Positions 7,743-15,789 of a DNA stretch of 64,000 bases are shown piece by piece. The DNA is taken from positions 124,001 to 188,000 of the forward strand of contig JAFUWF010000019.1 in assembly GCA_017483575.1 (NCBI GenBank), in the 5' to 3' direction. The notes under the pieces are model-generated. The model was given only the letters and a program-made list of their open reading frames with translations, searched no databases and was not told the DNA's origin. The DNA is from Bacteroidales bacterium. Lineage in GTDB: Bacteria; Bacteroidota; Bacteroidia; Bacteroidales; P3. Every line of letters begins with the position of its first letter. The first letter of the stretch is position 1. The translations under genes were made by a program, and so were the position numbers.

Positions 7743-8762
7743 TTACGCTGTCCATGTTTTGAGACCTTCGGGGGTGAAGTCGTAGCGTTTGGTCTCGCCA
7801 CCGAACTGGCTGAGTGCTTGGCGTACGGCAAAACGCGTGAGGGTGGGGCAGTAGAAGAACATGAATCCCCCGCCGCCGGCACCGCTGATCTTGCCGCCCG
7901 AGGCACCCGCCGCGAGGGCCGCGTCGTAGATGGCGTCGATGCGGGCGTTGCTCACGCTCTGCGCCATCTGTTTCTTGTGCTGCCATCCGAAGTTGAGGAT
8001 CTCTCCGATGTCGCCCACATGGCCTTTCAGCAGGGCCTCCTTCATCTGCTGCGCCTGCTCCTTGAGCTTGTGCATACTCTCTATGCTGCTGGTCTTCTTG
8101 GCCTTGACGTTCTGCTGCTGCTCCTTGATGATGTCGGCGCTGACGTGCGACGTGTCGGTCCAGTAGAGCAACAGGTTGTGGTTCAGCTCGTCGATATACT
8201 GCTGGCGGACGCGCAAAGGGTTGACGATGACGTTGTCGCCGTTGAATTCCATGTAGTTGAATCCGCCGAAGGTGGCGGCGTACTGGTCCTGCTTGCCACC
8301 GGCGAGGCCGAGGTCCACGCGCTCTATCTCGTAGGCCAGACGCGCGATGTCGTATTCGCCCAGGGGCAGCTTGAGCCATTCGACGTAGGCACCGAGGATG
8401 GAGACTACCAGTGTCGACGAGGTGCCCAGGCCGCTACCCGCAGGTGCATCGACGAACGACGATATGCGCAGCGACAACGGCTTGTGGGCGAACTGCTTCA
8501 CCACGCGGTTGTACACTCCCTTGTGCAGCACGAAGTAGCCGTCCGTGTCCACCTCCATGGCGTTCTCGTACACCTCGCGCAGCCCTTTGTCCGGGGCGAG
8601 GAACTCCACGCGTCCCTCGTCGGTGGGCTCGATGGTGGTGTAGGCGTACATGCTGATGGTGGCGTTGAGGATGGCGCCGCCGTAGAGGTCGCTGTAGGGG
8701 CTCACGTCGGTGCCCCCGCCGGCCAGGCCTAATCTCAAAGGTGCTTTGCTTCTTACTATCAT
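7743..8762 (-). CDS. hddA: D-glycero-alpha-D-manno-heptose 7-phosphate kinase (GHMP family)
   Basis: Phosphorylates D-glycero-alpha-D-manno-heptose 7-phosphate at C1. The 339-residue GHMP kinase shows the substrate motif KAPLRLGLAGGGTD (6-19), the ATP loop DAPAGSGLGTSS (105-116) and the C-terminal motif KISGAGGGGF. With gmhA, gmhB and hddC all within 4 kb, the whole path from sedoheptulose 7-phosphate to the GDP-heptose is encoded here. The gene order on the minus strand is glycosyltransferase, hddA, GxxExxY, gmhA, hddC, gmhB. Confidence 0.94.
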   Translation of the reverse strand: MIVRSKAPLRLGLAGGGTDVSPYSDLYGGAILNATISMYAYTTIEPTDEGRVEFLAPDKGLREVYENAMEVDTDGYFVLHKGVYNRVVKQFAHKPLSLRISSFVDAPAGSGLGTSSTLVVSILGAYVEWLKLPLGEYDIARLAYEIERVDLGLAGGKQDQYAATFGGFNYMEFNGDNVIVNPLRVRQQYIDELNHNLLLYWTDTSHVSADIIKEQQQNVKAKKTSSIESMHKLKEQAQQMKEALLKGHVGDIGEILNFGWQHKKQMAQSVSNARIDAIYDAALAAGASGGKISGAGGGGFMFFYCPTLTRFAVRQALSQFGGETKRYDFTPEGLKTWTA

Positions 8763-8792
8763 TTTTACTACAAACCCTTTTTTGTTTTTTTA

Positions 8793-8877
8793 TAACGACA
8801 AGAAAGGACAAGAAAAGACAATAGGTCTATCTGTCAATGGATGTTTATTTGTCCTTTCTTGTCCTTTCTTGTCGTTA
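8793..8877. repeat. 10-mer array hairpin between the glycosyltransferase and hddA
   Basis: AACGACAAGAAAGGACAAGA begins at 8793, and its inverse complement ends in TTGTCGTTA at 8877, with a loop of roughly 30 bp. Same family as 6531, 7193 and 7693. Confidence 0.85.
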
Positions 8878-8900
8878 ATATTATTAATCATTTGTTGTCG

Positions 8901-10025
8901 TTACATCAGTTTCCGGATGGCCTCGGTCATTTTGGTCCACAGGTATTTTTGCTTCTCCTGGCGGACGCCTTCAGTCAGGCGCGCCTCCCAGCCCTCGTCG
9001 AAGTAGCGCACGATGGCGTCGGCAATCTGCTCGGCTTGGGGCTCCACGACGAAGCCCGCTTTGCCCTCGGGCACAATCTCCGGCAGGCCACCCACGTTGG
9101 TCACCACCATGGGTTTCTCGAAGTAGAAGGCTATCTGCGTCACGCCGCTCTGCGTGGCGGTCTTGTAGGGCTGCACCACCAGATCGGCGGCGCAGAAGTA
9201 GCGGTTCACCTCGTGGTCCGGGATGAACTCCGTGTGCATCGCCACGCGGTCGCCGATGTCCAGGCGGCTGATCTGCTCCTGGTAGGGCTTGGGGTCGCCG
9301 TAGAACTCGCCTGCCACAATGAGCTTTACGCCAAGTTTTTCCATGCGTTCGTCGGCCATGGCGTCGAGCAACAGGTCGAGACCCTTGTAGTCGCGTATGA
9401 AGCCGAAGAAGAGCACATAGCGCTGGTTGGCGCGCAGGCCTATGAGGTCGAGGGCCTCCTCGCGCGAGAGGCTGACGCCGTAGTGGTCGTAGAGCGGGTG
9501 GGGGCAGAAGGTACGGGCCTTCTTACCCCGCGGGTCGAAGAGGTCGACGTCGGCCAGCACCGAGCGGCTCATGGCCACCATGCCGTCCACCGAGCGGACA
9601 AAGTATTTGGCGAACATCTTGTCGCCGATGCGCTTCTCGTGTGGCACCAGGTTGTCCAGGATGGAGATTCGCCGCAGCCCTTTCCGCTTGGCCACGCGGT
9701 TGGCGGTGCCCAGGGCCGGCGCCATGAAGGGCAACCAGAACTTGGTGATGACCAGGTCGGGCCGCTGACGGCGGATGTAGAGGCCTGTGGCAATCCAGCT
9801 GAAGGGGTTGATGGCGTTGAGTTTGCGCACTATTTTCAGGCCCTTCGGCGCGGGCTCGTCGCTGTACTGCGTCTGCCCGGGGAAGAGGAACGAGGGGTAC
9901 TGCAGCGTGAAGGTGACAATCTCCACCTCGTGCCCCTCGGCTTGATACTGGCGCGCCAAGCGCTCGTTGAAGGCCGCAAGGCCGCCGCGATAGGGCCACG
10001 CCGTTCCCAGTATGATGACTTTCAT
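8901..10025 (-). CDS. Glycosyltransferase, GT4 type (GT-B fold)
   Basis: A 374-residue retaining GT-B glycosyltransferase. The N-terminal Rossmann domain begins VIILGTAWPYRGGLAAFNERLA, and the C-terminal domain has FFGFIRDYKGLDLLLDA and the nucleotide-sugar motif region QSGVTQIAFYFEKP...GGLPEIV. It lies upstream of hddA in the same direction, so it may use the GDP-heptose made here or assemble the same surface glycan; this is inferred from position only. The acceptor is unknown. Confidence 0.9.
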   Translation of the reverse strand: MKVIILGTAWPYRGGLAAFNERLARQYQAEGHEVEIVTFTLQYPSFLFPGQTQYSDEPAPKGLKIVRKLNAINPFSWIATGLYIRRQRPDLVITKFWLPFMAPALGTANRVAKRKGLRRISILDNLVPHEKRIGDKMFAKYFVRSVDGMVAMSRSVLADVDLFDPRGKKARTFCPHPLYDHYGVSLSREEALDLIGLRANQRYVLFFGFIRDYKGLDLLLDAMADERMEKLGVKLIVAGEFYGDPKPYQEQISRLDIGDRVAMHTEFIPDHEVNRYFCAADLVVQPYKTATQSGVTQIAFYFEKPMVVTNVGGLPEIVPEGKAGFVVEPQAEQIADAIVRYFDEGWEARLTEGVRQEKQKYLWTKMTEAIRKLM

Positions 10026-10047
10026 TAGTGTTAAGTGTTTAGTGGGT

Positions 10048-10473
10048 TCATTTCTGGCTGAAGTTGACCGGCAGGTTGAACTGCACGCGCACGGGTTCGC
10101 CGTTCTGGCGGCCGGGCTTCCACTTGGGCATCAGCTTCACCACGCGCAGCGCCTCGTCGCCGAAGCCCGGCGCCAGCTCGCGCACCACCTTGGCGTTGGA
10201 AATCGAGCCGTCCTTCTCGATGACGAAGGAGACAACCACCTTGCCGTTGACGCTGGTCTCCGGGCTTCCGGGATACTTGATATTGGACGCAATGAACTGA
10301 TACAGCGCCTCCATGCCGCCGGGATACTCCGGCGCCTGCTCCACCACGGTGAAGATGGCATTGTCCGTCTCCGTCGCTGCCTGCTGCCTGGGGGCGGTGG
10401 TTTCCTGCGGGGTCTGTGCCGCGGCCAAAAGGCTCAACGCCAGTGCTGTTGTCAGAAATACGAATCGTTTCAT
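10048..10473 (-). CDS. TonB C-terminal-domain periplasmic protein
   Basis: A 141-residue protein with a signal peptide (MKRFVFLTTALALSLLAAAQ) and one TonB-type C-terminal domain (YPGGMEALYQFIASNIKYP...GKVVVSFVIEKDGSISNAKVV...MPKWKPGRQNGEPVRVQFNLPV). It lacks a lasting inner-membrane anchor and a Pro-rich linker, as is common for the many short Bacteroidota TonB-like proteins. The ATG at 10473 is preferred over an upstream TTG. A partner receptor is not visible. Confidence 0.9.
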   Translation of the reverse strand: MKRFVFLTTALALSLLAAAQTPQETTAPRQQAATETDNAIFTVVEQAPEYPGGMEALYQFIASNIKYPGSPETSVNGKVVVSFVIEKDGSISNAKVVRELAPGFGDEALRVVKLMPKWKPGRQNGEPVRVQFNLPVNFSQK

Positions 10474-10606
10474 AAGCAACTTTTTTCTTTTGTTAACGCA
10501 CCAACAACGGATTTATTGTGCACCACGTATAATAAAATATCTGCTTTATCCCCCTGGACGCCCCCTCCACATATGGCCACCAAACCCCTGTCAAACAGCC
10601 CACAAA

Positions 10607-10733
10607 TTCGACCCATGTCATATAGTATGCATATAGTATACATATACTTCTCATATAGTATTTATATACAGTATATGAATACTATATGAGAAGTATATGT
10701 ATACTATATGCATACTATATAAGAACAGTCGAA
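10607..10733. repeat. 127-bp AT-rich palindromic element, copy 1
   Basis: A nearly perfect palindrome of TATAGTAT-type steps runs between terminal inverted TTCGAC/GTCGAA motifs. A second copy of identical length, in inverted orientation, is at 55778-55904. Both lie between divergent genes in a GC-rich genome. It has the appearance of a miniature inverted-repeat element and carries no coding sequence. Confidence 0.85.
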
Positions 10734-10737
10734 TAAG

Positions 10738-10776
10738 ATACCTGTTTGACCGACCTTTGGGACAGGTATTTTTTTT
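10738..10776 (+). terminator. Terminator-like hairpin beside the palindrome
   Basis: ATACCTGT (10738-10745) pairs with ACAGGTAT (10762-10769), followed by a run of T. No plus-strand gene ends just upstream, so it may insulate kdd from readthrough or belong to the flank of the palindromic element. The rest of the 10474-10890 gap holds only the palindrome and the kdd promoter region. Confidence 0.6.
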
Positions 10777-10818
10777 AGTATAAATGAAAAAAAAACGCGT
10801 TGATTCGAATTTTTTTTG

Positions 10819-10826
10819 TATCTTTG
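10819..10826 (+). promoter_or_regulatory. Probable -7 box (TATCTTTG) upstream of kdd
   Basis: TATCTTTG matches the Bacteroidota -7 consensus TAnnTTTG, 65 bp before the kdd ATG. A well spaced TTTG -33 box is not evident, so the assignment is moderate. Confidence 0.6.
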
Positions 10827-10890
10827 TACGTTCATCGTATGATGGAAATTTAGTTAAATTATTTAATAATCAATAAAATAAACTATTATT

Positions 10891-11964
10891 ATGCAGAAAA
10901 AAGGCAACAAGTACGGTACCCACCGCGTCATCGAGCCGAAGGGTGTTCTCCCTCAGCCCGCCAACAAGCTTGACAACAACATGGATGAGATCTACGACAA
11001 CGAGATCCTCATCGACGTTCAGACCCTGAACATCGACAGCGCCTCGTTCACCGACATCCACAACTATGCCAAGCAGCAGGCCGGCGAAGGCGCCAGCCAG
11101 GAGAAAATCATGGAAGAGGTCAAGAAAGAGATGCTCCTCAACGTCGAGCTCCAGGGCAAGCACCGCAACCGTCGCACCGGTTCGGGCGGCATGCTCCTCG
11201 GCAAAGTCGAGAAAATCGGCGACGCCCTGAAGGGCAAGATCGACCTCAAAGAGGGCGACCGCATCGCCACCCTCGTCAGCCTCTCGCTGACTCCTCTCCG
11301 CATCGACGAGATCCTCGAGATCCGTCCCGAGGTGGACCAGGTGGACATCAAGGGCAAGGCCATCCTCTTCGAGAGCGGCATCTATGCCAAGATCCCGACC
11401 GACATGCCCGAGAAGCTCGCCCTGAGCGCCCTCGACGTGGCCGGCGCCCCCGCCCAGACCGCCAAGCTGTGCCAGTATGGCCAGACCGTCGTCATCCTCG
11501 GCGCCGGTGGCAAGAGCGGTATGCTCTGCTGCTACGAGGCCAAGAAGCGCGTCGGCGTGACCGGCAAGGTCATCGGCATTGCCAACAGCCCCAAGAGCAC
11601 CCAGCGTATCAAGGACCTCGGCTTCTGCGACATCGTGGAGTCCGCCGCCGGCATGACCCCCGTGCAGGTCTACGAGCTCGTCGAGCGCCTGACCAACGGC
11701 AAGATGGCCGACGTCACCATCAACTGCGTCAACGTCCCCGACCAGGAGATGACCGCCGTGCTCTGCACCAAGGACGACGGCGTGGTCTACTTCTTCTCCA
11801 TGGCCACCAGCTTCACCAAGGCCAGCCTCGGCGCCGAGGGCATCGGCAGCGACGTGAACATGATCATGGGCAACGGCTACACCAAGGGCCATGCCGAGTT
11901 CACGCTGCAGGAGCTCCGCGAGAGCCCCGAGCTGCGCAAGATCTTCGAAGAGCTCTACGCTTAA
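10891..11964 (+). CDS. kdd: L-erythro-3,5-diaminohexanoate dehydrogenase
   Basis: NAD(P)-dependent oxidative deamination of L-erythro-3,5-diaminohexanoate to 5-amino-3-oxohexanoate in lysine fermentation to butyrate and acetate. The 357-residue protein starts with the family signature MQKKGNKYGTHRVIEPKGVL and has the dinucleotide loop VILGAGGKSG (201-210). Lysine 2,3-aminomutase, which acts two steps earlier in the same pathway, lies 2.6 kb downstream. The lysine/beta-lysine 5,6-aminomutase, Kce and Kal genes are not in the window. Codon use is strongly GC-biased, as for a highly expressed gene. Confidence 0.94.
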   Translation: MQKKGNKYGTHRVIEPKGVLPQPANKLDNNMDEIYDNEILIDVQTLNIDSASFTDIHNYAKQQAGEGASQEKIMEEVKKEMLLNVELQGKHRNRRTGSGGMLLGKVEKIGDALKGKIDLKEGDRIATLVSLSLTPLRIDEILEIRPEVDQVDIKGKAILFESGIYAKIPTDMPEKLALSALDVAGAPAQTAKLCQYGQTVVILGAGGKSGMLCCYEAKKRVGVTGKVIGIANSPKSTQRIKDLGFCDIVESAAGMTPVQVYELVERLTNGKMADVTINCVNVPDQEMTAVLCTKDDGVVYFFSMATSFTKASLGAEGIGSDVNMIMGNGYTKGHAEFTLQELRESPELRKIFEELYA

Positions 11965-11965
11965 G

Positions 11966-12039
11966 TGGAGCGCCGGCGTCCCGCCGGCATCCCATCGTCA
12001 AAGCTCCCAGAGAAATGCCGGCGAGACGCCGGCGCTCCA
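11966..12039. repeat. REP pair 1 (inverted, REP-associated transposase family)
   Basis: TGGAGCGCCGGCGTCCCGCC at 11966 and its inverse complement ending at 12039 form an inverted pair of about 25-bp REP units, each internally palindromic (GCCGGCG...CGCCGGC). A further hairpin (AACCTGCGGG...CCCGCAGGTT, 12039-12071) follows immediately. Copies of the REP flank the transposase gene at 12772-12837 and 13456-13533. Confidence 0.88.
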
Positions 12040-12085
12040 ACCTGCGGGCAGGGGAGACCCTCCCGCAGGTTCTATATTGAATGTT

Positions 12086-12754
12086 ATGAATGCTATGAAA
12101 CACCTTTTCTCTGTTGTTCTCGTTGCCGCATTGTTCGCCGGTTGCAATCTGCCGCTGAGGCGTGTGCTTCAGACCAATGAGACGCCCATCAACTGCGAAG
12201 TGGACCCCGACGCGGTCTTCGGGCGTCACTACACCGCCGCCGATTTCCAGATATGGAAGGTTGCGGACGGCTATGAGGTGGACCGTATGTTGGTGGATAC
12301 AAAACTTCCTGACACTCTTTTCTTTGAGGATACCAGGGACTTTACGCGCCTGCTGCTGATCAAGACCGAGGACACCGCCACCGTCGGTGCTGCCGTGCGG
12401 CCGCTGTGCCGTCAGCGTGGGTGGTACCCGCTGTGGGGCGATGCCGATGCCGCGGGCTTTCAGGTGCTCTACATACTAGTTGGCAAGCCACTCCTCGACG
12501 GCACCTCCGTGGCCAAGGCAGAGGCGTGTGTGTGGGACGGTCGCAATGAGGTGCGCATCGAGTTGAAAAAGGAACATCACGCCGACTGGCAGCGCATCAC
12601 GCGTGAGAGCATCGGCCATTGCTTGGCCTTCACACTCGGCGACCGCATGCTGATGGCCCCCATGGTCAACGGCGAGATCACCGGCGGCAAAATGTTCGTC
12701 TCCGGCGGTTATACCGAAGATATGTGCTGCGCCATGGCGGCTGTCTTGAATTAG
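12086..12754 (+). CDS. Lipoprotein with a SecDF P1 head-like domain
   Basis: A 222-residue protein with a lipoprotein signal (MKHLFSVVLVAALFAGC, lipobox LFAGC); the start could also be ATG 12095. The C-terminal half (residues about 130-222) resembles the P1 head subdomain found in SecD/SecDF: LAFTLGDRMLMAPMV followed by GEITGGKMFVSGGYTEDM. In SecD this domain is periplasmic and helps export. As a stand-alone lipoprotein its role is unknown. It lies between kdd and the REP/transposase locus, and its 3' end overlaps the converging transposase reading frame by 77 bp. Confidence 0.8.
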   Translation: MNAMKHLFSVVLVAALFAGCNLPLRRVLQTNETPINCEVDPDAVFGRHYTAADFQIWKVADGYEVDRMLVDTKLPDTLFFEDTRDFTRLLLIKTEDTATVGAAVRPLCRQRGWYPLWGDADAAGFQVLYILVGKPLLDGTSVAKAEACVWDGRNEVRIELKKEHHADWQRITRESIGHCLAFTLGDRMLMAPMVNGEITGGKMFVSGGYTEDMCCAMAAVLN

Positions 12755-13451
12755 TTTGAGGAGCCGGCAAATTGGATCGCCGGCGTCCCGCCGGCACCAC
12801 ATCGTATCCAATGCCGGCGGGACGCCGGCGCTCCAATGCAGCGCTCCAATAGACCAGCAGCCTTCCTTGGGTACCGTGCCACGGCCATTGCTCTACAGAA
12901 TCCACCAGACATGCTTTCACGGGGTTGTTGGCGATATAGTTGACGACACGTTTATAGTGCTCGTAGTCGCGAATATATCGGTCGAAGTACTCTCTTCCCC
13001 AGAAATGGCCTTGGCGGTGCAACAGTTTGTTGGCTTGTTTAGCGGTGTATGACTTAAGTGTGTACATTACGTTAGACAAGGAGGTGTCCTCGGCCAGCTG
13101 TACTAGCATGTGTACGTGGTTGGGCATGATGCACCACTCCAGCAGGCTGTACTGTTTCCCGTCCAGATGTTTCATTGCGTCCTGTACCATGCCGGCCACT
13201 CCGGGGTTGCGTAGAAAGCACTGGCCGTAGCCGGCATCCTCGTACTTGTCGACGATGCGAAGCATCTCTCGCCTCTTTTGCTGCGCATCGGCATCTTGTT
13301 GCTCTTGGGTCGACAGCCATTCCGACAGCTGTTTGCAGTAGGCCATCACTTCTTTGGGCAATGAATCATAAAGACGGATTGTTACAAATTGAAGTTTTTT
13401 CACTTCAAAATGCGGTATATAGCCCCTTGTATGGTTGACGATTTCTGTCAT
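12678..13451 (-). mobile_element. REP-associated tyrosine transposase (RAYT, HUH/Y1 family), coding sequence
   Basis: A 257-residue single-strand transposase-like protein (TnpA_REP/Y1_Tnp). The HUH metal motif is MPNHVHML, with His112 and His114. The likely nucleophilic tyrosine is Tyr155 (or Tyr159) in REYFDRYIRDYEH, followed by YIANNPVKA, which is typical of RAYTs. Inverted REP pairs lie directly at both sides (12772-12837 and 13456-13533) and at 11966. The frame runs without a stop through the downstream REP, giving a basic tail (ALERRRPAGIG...) that is probably not part of the ancestral protein. ATG 13451 is the only start that excludes REP sequence at the N-terminus. Confidence 0.9.
12772..12837. 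repeat. REP pair 2, at the 3' side of the RAYT gene
   Basis: TTGGATCGCCGGCGTCCCGC at 12772 and the inverse-complement unit ending in GACGCCGGCGCTCCAAT (to 12837) form an inverted pair. Part of a further unit (GCGCTCCAAT) follows at 12841. It is translated as the C-terminal tail of the RAYT frame. Confidence 0.88.
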
Positions 13452-13453
13452 GT

Positions 13454-14395
13454 TTATTGGAGCGCCGGCGTCTCGCCGGCATTTAAGTTGGTGCTTTGCT
13501 GGCGGGATTGCCGGCGGGACGCCGGCGCTCCATAAAGGTCTTGAATAATCAGGCCGGCGAGGGTGAAGCCGAAGAGGGCGGTGATGTGCGACATGGAGCC
13601 GTTGATCTGGGCCTTTGAGGTGCACCACTCGTGGTTGAGGAGGTCGGCGCGGCCGTCGCCGGACTGGGTCTTGGGGCAGAGGCAGGCCTCGGTGCCGCAG
13701 GTGCGGGCCTGGCCGAGGTTGGGAAGCACTTCGGGGCTCCACACACACTGGAATTTTCTTCCCGGGAAGCGCTTCTGCTTGCGCATGCGGCGGCGCAGGG
13801 TGGCCGCCAGCGGGCAGCCGTCGACCTGCCAGAACTCGCTGACGCGCACCTTGGTGGGGTCCATCTTCAGGGCTGCGCCCATGGAGGAGTAGAATTGAGA
13901 ATTGAGAATTGAAAATTGAGAATTGCTTGTTGCGTCAGCCAAATTTTCAATTTTCAATTTTGAATTTTCAATTTTCTGCGTGCAGCGCAGGATGAGCTCC
14001 AACTTGTCCTTGAGGCTGTCGATGGCGTCGACGATGAAGTCGTAGTCTTCCAGGTGGAAGCTGTCGGCGGTCTCGGCGGAGAATATCTCCTGAATGGCCG
14101 TGATGTCGGCGGCGGGGTTGATGTCCAGCAGGCGTTCTTTCAGGGCGTCGACCTTCACGCGGCCCACGGTCTTGCTGGTGGCCATGGCCTGGCGGTTGAC
14201 GTTGGTGATGCAGACGCGGTCGGAGTCGACGATGGTCAGCTGGCGTATGCCGCTGCGTACCAGGCTCTCGGCGCACCAGGAGCCCACGCCCCCCACGCCG
14301 AAGATGATGACGCGCGCCGCTGCGATGCGCTCCATGGCAGCGTCGCCCACCAGCAGCGTGGTGCGGTTCAGAATGGCTTTCTCGATTGTTCTCAT
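13454..14395 (-). CDS. tcdA: tRNA threonylcarbamoyladenosine dehydratase (TcdA/ThiF family)
   Basis: Cyclises t6A37 of tRNA to ct6A using ATP; an E1-like ThiF/HesA fold. Of 313 residues, the nucleotide motif IIFGVGGVGSWCAE is near residues 30-43, with the VDSDRVCITNVNRQ segment and DYDFIVDAIDSLKDK. Two abnormalities are visible. A stretch of about 29 residues (IENSKLKIENLADATSNSQF and on) encoded by inverted ATTTTCA-type arrays sits in the middle. The last about 25 residues (GAPASRR...AGETPALQ) are translated REP sequence. ATG 14395 is chosen over an upstream TTG. Function is probably retained, since both additions fall in loops or the tail. Confidence 0.93.
   Translation of the reverse strand: MRTIEKAILNRTTLLVGDAAMERIAAARVIIFGVGGVGSWCAESLVRSGIRQLTIVDSDRVCITNVNRQAMATSKTVGRVKVDALKERLLDINPAADITAIQEIFSAETADSFHLEDYDFIVDAIDSLKDKLELILRCTQKIENSKLKIENLADATSNSQFSILNSQFYSSMGAALKMDPTKVRVSEFWQVDGCPLAATLRRRMRKQKRFPGRKFQCVWSPEVLPNLGQARTCGTEACLCPKTQSGDGRADLLNHEWCTSKAQINGSMSHITALFGFTLAGLIIQDLYGAPASRRQSRQQSTNLNAGETPALQ
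13456..13533. repeat. REP pair 3, between RAYT and tcdA
   Basis: ATTGGAGCGCCGGCGTCTCG at 13456 and its inverse complement ending GACGCCGGCGCTCCAT at 13533. The pair forms the upstream border of the RAYT gene and is read through as the C-terminal tail of TcdA. Confidence 0.88.
13891..13976. repeat. In-frame heptamer hairpin (GAATTGA / TTTTCAA) inside tcdA
   Basis: Five GAATTGA/GAAAATTGA-type 7-bp units (13891-13925) and an inverse set of AATTTTC-type units (13940-13975) surround a short loop. The whole 86-bp insertion is open in the tcdA frame. Confidence 0.85.
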
Positions 14396-14440
14396 GCCGC
14401 TATTAACGTGAAGTTGCAAATATTATTGTGAAAAAAACAT

Positions 14441-14471
14441 TTTGCCATGTCGCTCTATTTTCGTATCTTTG
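14441..14471 (+). promoter_or_regulatory. Bacteroidota promoter for kamA
   Basis: TTTG (14441-14444), a 19-bp spacer and TATCTTTG (14464-14471) match the -33/-7 consensus. The kamA ATG is 68 bp downstream. Confidence 0.85.
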
Positions 14472-14538
14472 CATCGGATAATGTAGTGCGCGGAAGCACT
14501 ATGATATTGATACATAAGAAGAAATAAATATATATAGT

Positions 14539-15789
14539 ATGAAAGTAAACCGCAGAAAAGAATTGTTCCCCAACGTCAGCGACGCTGAGTGGAACGACTG
14601 GAAATGGCAGGTGAAGAATCGCATCGAGACCTACGAGGAGCTGAGCAAGTATTTTACCTTTGCTCCCGATGAGGCCGAGGGCATCAAGAAGGCCCTGGCC
14701 AAGTTCCGTATGGCCATCACGCCGTACTACCTCTCGTTGATTGACCCCAACGACCCTTACGACCCCATCCGCCGTCAGGCCATCCCCGCCGGCCCCGAGT
14801 GCAACATCGCCCCGGCCGACCTCAACGACCCGCTGCATGAGGACGAGGATTCGCCCGCTCCCGGACTGACCCACCGCTATCCGGACCGCGTGCTGTTCCT
14901 CATCACCGACATGTGTTCCATGTACTGCCGCCACTGCACCCGCCGCCGTTTCGCCGGCCAGAAGGACGACGAGAGCCCCAGCGAGCGCATCGAGAAGTGC
15001 CTGGCCTACATCGAGAAGACCCCGCAAGTGCGCGACGTGCTGCTCAGCGGTGGCGACGCCCTGATGGTCAGCGATAAGAAGCTTGAGTATATCATCCAGC
15101 GCCTGCGCGCCATCCCGCACGTGGAGATTGTCCGCATCGGTAGCCGTACCCCCGTTGTGTGCCCGCAGCGCATCACCCCCGAGCTGTGCGAGATGCTGAA
15201 GAAATATCATCCCATCTGGCTCAACACCCACTTCAACCACCCCAACGAGTTCACCCCCGAGGCTGAGCAGGCCCTGGCCCGCCTGGCCAATGCCGGTATT
15301 CCCCTGGGCAACCAGACGGTGCTGCTGCGTGGCGTGAACGACTGCGTGCACGTGATGAAGAAACTGATGCACGAGCTGGTGCGCAACCGCGTGCGTCCGT
15401 ACTATATCTACCAGTGCGACCTGAGCATGGGTCTGGAGCACTTCCGCACCCCCGTGAGCAAGGGCATCGAGATTATCGAGAACCTCCGTGGCCACACCAG
15501 TGGCTATGCCGTGCCCACCTTCGTGGTCGACGCCCCCGGCGGCGGTGGCAAGACCCCGGTGATGCCCCAGTACGTCATCTCGCAGAGCCCGGACAAGGTC
15601 ATCCTGCGCAACTTCGAGGGTGTCATCACCACCTACACCGAGCCGCGCGAGTACCACGAGGAGTGCCACTGCGAGGCCTGCGAGCAGAAGCGCCGCATCG
15701 ACGAAGGCGTGGCCAGCCTGCTGGAGACCGACCGCATGGCCCTCGAACCCAGCCACCTCATGCGTCACGAGAGAAACAAAAAGAATTAA
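14539..15789 (+). CDS. kamA: Lysine 2,3-aminomutase (radical SAM)
   Basis: Converts L-lysine to L-beta-lysine, the first step of lysine fermentation. The 416-residue protein has the radical-SAM cluster motif Cys126-x3-Cys130-x2-Cys133 (CSMYCRHC), the segment DVLLSGGDALM that binds SAM, and the PLP-binding lysine Lys338 in VDAPGGGGKTPV. A cysteine-rich end (ECHCEACEQ) is also characteristic. It has its own promoter at 14441. kdd of the same pathway lies upstream, separated by the REP/RAYT locus and tcdA. Confidence 0.97.
   Translation: MKVNRRKELFPNVSDAEWNDWKWQVKNRIETYEELSKYFTFAPDEAEGIKKALAKFRMAITPYYLSLIDPNDPYDPIRRQAIPAGPECNIAPADLNDPLHEDEDSPAPGLTHRYPDRVLFLITDMCSMYCRHCTRRRFAGQKDDESPSERIEKCLAYIEKTPQVRDVLLSGGDALMVSDKKLEYIIQRLRAIPHVEIVRIGSRTPVVCPQRITPELCEMLKKYHPIWLNTHFNHPNEFTPEAEQALARLANAGIPLGNQTVLLRGVNDCVHVMKKLMHELVRNRVRPYYIYQCDLSMGLEHFRTPVSKGIEIIENLRGHTSGYAVPTFVVDAPGGGGKTPVMPQYVISQSPDKVILRNFEGVITTYTEPREYHEECHCEACEQKRRIDEGVASLLETDRMALEPSHLMRHERNKKN

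Noticed and set aside
10607..10733. Replication origin or dif site
   Set aside because: Two copies 45 kb apart, no DnaA boxes and no dif-like core; a repeated element fits better.
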